Shown: positions 13,701 to 14,950 of the stretch, piece after piece | How the letters are laid out: every line of letters begins with the position of its first letter | Position numbering within the stretch: the stretch's first letter is position 1 | NCBI GenBank assembly: GCA_045604285.1 | Contig: JAZUNS010000033.1 | Coordinates: 1 to 14,950 of the forward strand | DNA from: SIG636 sp045604285 | GTDB taxonomy: Bacteria > Bacillota > Clostridia > Oscillospirales > CAG-382 | Length of the DNA: 14,950 nucleotides | Direction of reading: 5' to 3' | The notes under the pieces: generated by a model | Seen by the model: only the letters and a program-made list of their open reading frames with translations | What the model was told of the DNA's origin: nothing | Database searches by the model: none | Position numbers and translations under genes: made by a program

Positions 13701-14950
13701 GTTGCATATGCTACTGATGAAACGGTATATACATCTGGCAATATCTCTGTGTTTTATGAAAACGGAATAAAACAGTTTTATTTTGTAGATGGCAAAATGT
13801 ATAAAGTTGTTTGTGAAGGATACGATGACGGAAAAATGGATATAAAGCTGACAAACTATTTGTCCGGAGATATCAAACGTGTTACTTATTTTCAGAATAT
13901 TTCCGTTTCCAATCAATCAACCCATTCGTTGAATGTAGATTTGGGAAATCAAGATGAACAGGTTCTGCATCTTGAAACTTCTACAGGTAATATTTCTCCT
14001 TCGTATGATTCAAACAATATTAATGCAAATAAGTACAACGTGTTTGTAGAGAACGGTTATATTGACAGCGACGGTTGTGTGTCCTATGATTGCCAGCTAG
14101 AAGAAAATGTAGTTGTAGAACTTACACCAGTAATTCCAGAGGGATACAAGTTTGTTAAATGGACTTCCACTGCGGGAGATAGCATATTTGATAACTCACA
14201 AGAGGAATTTAGCACTTTTACCATGCCTTCGAGCAATGTAGTGATTAATGCCATAGTAGAACCCACTGAACACGCCATCCATACTGCTGATACCAATATA
14301 TGGCTTTACAATGATGCCGAACACTGGCACAAGTGTGTGGAATGCGATGAGAGATTAGACATAAAAGAGCATTCTGGCGGTACTGCAAATTGCCAAGGTC
14401 AAGCCGTTTGTGATGTTTGCGGTGTATCTTATGGAGAACTTGCTTCTCACAACTACACTGCGGAAGATAAAAAGCAGGATGCTTTGAAAACTGAAGGTAA
14501 CTGCCGTGATAACGCTGTTTACTACTATTCCTGCTCTGCTTGCGGTAAGGTAGAGAACAACGACGACCACACCTTCCTTGGCGATAAGGTTGCTACCACC
14601 CACGTTGGTGGTACGGCTCTCGTAAATCAGGCTGAAGCAAACCACAAAACACAAACCGATGGTTATACAGGCGATACCAAATGTCTTGGTTGTAGTGAGA
14701 TTATTGCTTACGGTCAGCCTATTCCCGCAAATGCACATAATCCTGCCAACGTTTGGTCTAATGACAGTGAGTATCACTGGAAGAAATGTACCGTTGTCGG
14801 TTGCGGTATCGTGATCGACAGTTCTAAGGCCGAACATACTTCCACCGGTGCAAATGTCGCTACCTGTCAGACGAAAGCGGTTTGTGATGTTTGCGGCGTA
14901 TCTTACGGCGAACTTGCTTCCCATAACTATACCGCAGAAAACAAAAAGCA
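10728..14950 (+). CDS. Large secreted surface protein with GLUG repeats and Cys-rich repeats, 3' end outside window
   Basis: Open from the ATG at 10728 (GGAGG 7 bases upstream) to the window end: 1407 residues with no stop. A long, very basic n-region and hydrophobic core form a signal peptide (about 1-40, ending SVNA). Residues about 125-445 hold at least five GLUG-type motifs (GGIIGENTKSVANCVNSGKI; GGIAGVLQGYYHLENCYNNG; also near 322, 394, 426) and end with the usual W-x-YPYP segment. GLUG repeats are typical of extracellular adhesins and IgA-peptidase-type proteins. Residues about 520-970 are mostly helical and unrecognised. About 970-1130 look beta-rich. An InlB-B-type repeat follows (GYKFVKW near 1139, then FTMPSSNVVINA). 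From about 1190 on, CxxC and His-rich repeats of 158 residues begin. A cell-surface adhesive role is inferred. Any wall anchor would lie beyond the window. Codon use is AT-rich until the Cys-rich repeats, which are visibly richer in C-ending codons. Confidence 0.85.
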   Translation, partial: MKICKKNEKHEGKKRQRLVSLVIILAVFINYAFPLSVNALYINTGDNFIVPIKSVAETPTGYTAIYTATDFYNIRNNTAGNYILMADIDLSIYDNWSIINNFSGVLDGNGHSVKSIRQNTIITTSTVYSGLIGTNTGNIKNIGIENVNITVASTSGVIFGTGIVAVNQGVINNCFITGTINVKVETANITAIGSICAYNTSNVDYCHSLCDITIMSGDGAATQLEVGGIIGENTKSVANCVNSGKIDITNKNGVTFAAGVIGRTTASISDCGNLGNLFVENENNTIYAGGITGAINGNLTLSRCFNYGHIQASSTSGNSYAGGIAGIFTVDSGATTSSQNYNDGSITAGTESSSANASAGGIAGVLQGYYHLENCYNNGDIRADSTGTNASAGGIVGNFVQNISWGSVRYSYNTGIASSSNLSSAGGILGTYSYSLMIIKDTVKYCYSINSESMIGSGSSSEVISSNCINYHNNPDKMKEYSSFVGFDFDSIWTMDDNNYPYPSLKNNLRVVMSDGNDDVDFSVLIYRADSITSGTSNIAEGVYSQYAFTNNFGTCESLIKDTIGLEVAHESWKLIKDTVALIETGGLSVITGTLEEKDVYGAVLLELLQCESNLKYVKNVSDSAILNYTKDISSLIKNEIKTRYNITDETRYYSWLKENQDEGAEIVGVCMKTYGKDPSTDYKYYETSIMQVADATGYIKKVLATAGNLDNAVNQFVSYTMLLDLSESMKAIINRMNNNCDILDNAPLKLALQEINAVVSAATEEELNRIQAGETMISIGTNGLTWSYSKIWGELYKDIKKLHPWMAYTFALYHAGEWMIDQVIADEQYFRMHTVLDVENLANKTLQQFYNDYKNSPTEFNAALLLDMFEIKTKLVDMDNSAAYDYVDKAIGFENWKDIISTNKESAHNIHFQINTTWLHSLLAENPEAIKKYTGFWIEAWKECLNKYPDYYLDDTVNYEYLLTNRYTFGELIEVACPVNVYVYDENNNLVAYATDETVYTSGNISVFYENGIKQFYFVDGKMYKVVCEGYDDGKMDIKLTNYLSGDIKRVTYFQNISVSNQSTHSLNVDLGNQDEQVLHLETSTGNISPSYDSNNINANKYNVFVENGYIDSDGCVSYDCQLEENVVVELTPVIPEGYKFVKWTSTAGDSIFDNSQEEFSTFTMPSSNVVINAIVEPTEHAIHTADTNIWLYNDAEHWHKCVECDERLDIKEHSGGTANCQGQAVCDVCGVSYGELASHNYTAEDKKQDALKTEGNCRDNAVYYYSCSACGKVENNDDHTFLGDKVATTHVGGTALVNQAEANHKTQTDGYTGDTKCLGCSEIIAYGQPIPANAHNPANVWSNDSEYHWKKCTVVGCGIVIDSSKAEHTSTGANVATCQTKAVCDVCGVSYGELASHNYTAENKK
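14270..14950 (+). repeat. Tandem repeats of 474 bp (158 residues) in the surface protein gene
   Basis: The segment starting GTTTGTGATGTTTGCGG at 14406 recurs at 14880, exactly 474 bases later, and the protein reads AVCDVCGVSYGELASHNYTA in both copies. The preceding parts also match at protein level (WLYNDAEHWHKC and VWSNDSEYHWKKC). Each unit carries several CxxC pairs (CVEC, CDVC, CSAC, CLGC) and His residues, suggesting small metal-binding or disulphide-linked modules. One full unit and the start of a second are in the window; more probably follow. Confidence 0.85.

Overview
The window looks like a chromosomal segment of a Gram-positive, low-to-mid GC member of the Clostridia, most likely a gut Oscillospiraceae/Ruminococcaceae-type bacterium. 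The evidence is strong GGAGG-type ribosome binding sites, Gram-positive lipoprotein signals, dockerin-like modules of the kind common in secreted clostridial proteins, a PASTA domain, and a GLUG-repeat surface protein. I cannot name the species.

Left part (about 1-7660, GC near 50-57% on hand-counted lines). Three paralogous secreted GHL10/DUF187 glycosyl-hydrolase-like proteins lie head to tail on the minus strand. The first transcribed carries a dockerin-like module and a PASTA domain. The next two are plain lipoproteins. They read from a well-formed promoter at 5050-5078 with a palindrome at the predicted start site. Divergent from them, a plus-strand gene with its own promoter encodes a secreted protein made of two tandem helveticin-J-like domains plus the same type of C-terminal dockerin-like module. 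The family assignments suggest a cell-envelope locus in which putative peptidoglycan glycan hydrolases sit beside a bacteriolysin-like protein. This link is inferred from domain families and shared modules.

Middle part (about 7660-10330, AT-rich, about 33% GC on a counted line). This looks like an acquired cassette. A minus-strand unit has a near-perfect TTGACA-18-TATAAT promoter overlaid by palindromes. It contains a short frameshifted ORF, an internal terminator, an unrecognised 212-residue protein and a 150-residue protein with two membrane segments and a coiled coil. The broken ORF and the membrane protein end in the same seven residues (IGEDIDD). A complete tyrosine recombinase follows on the plus strand.

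Right part (10335-14950). A 393-base intergenic stretch is dense in palindromes. It holds two 28-bp dif-like sites (11-6-11 layout) with different 6-bp centres, a 66-bp near-perfect inverted repeat and a good promoter. It leads into a very large secreted protein that runs off the window end (at least 1407 residues), with GLUG repeats, a helical middle, an InlB-type repeat and cysteine-rich repeats of 158 residues.

The most interesting points are the helveticin-like/GHL10 divergent locus, the small minus-strand cassette as a possible uncharacterised defence or conflict module, and the recombinase with dif-like sites around the promoter region of a surface protein gene.
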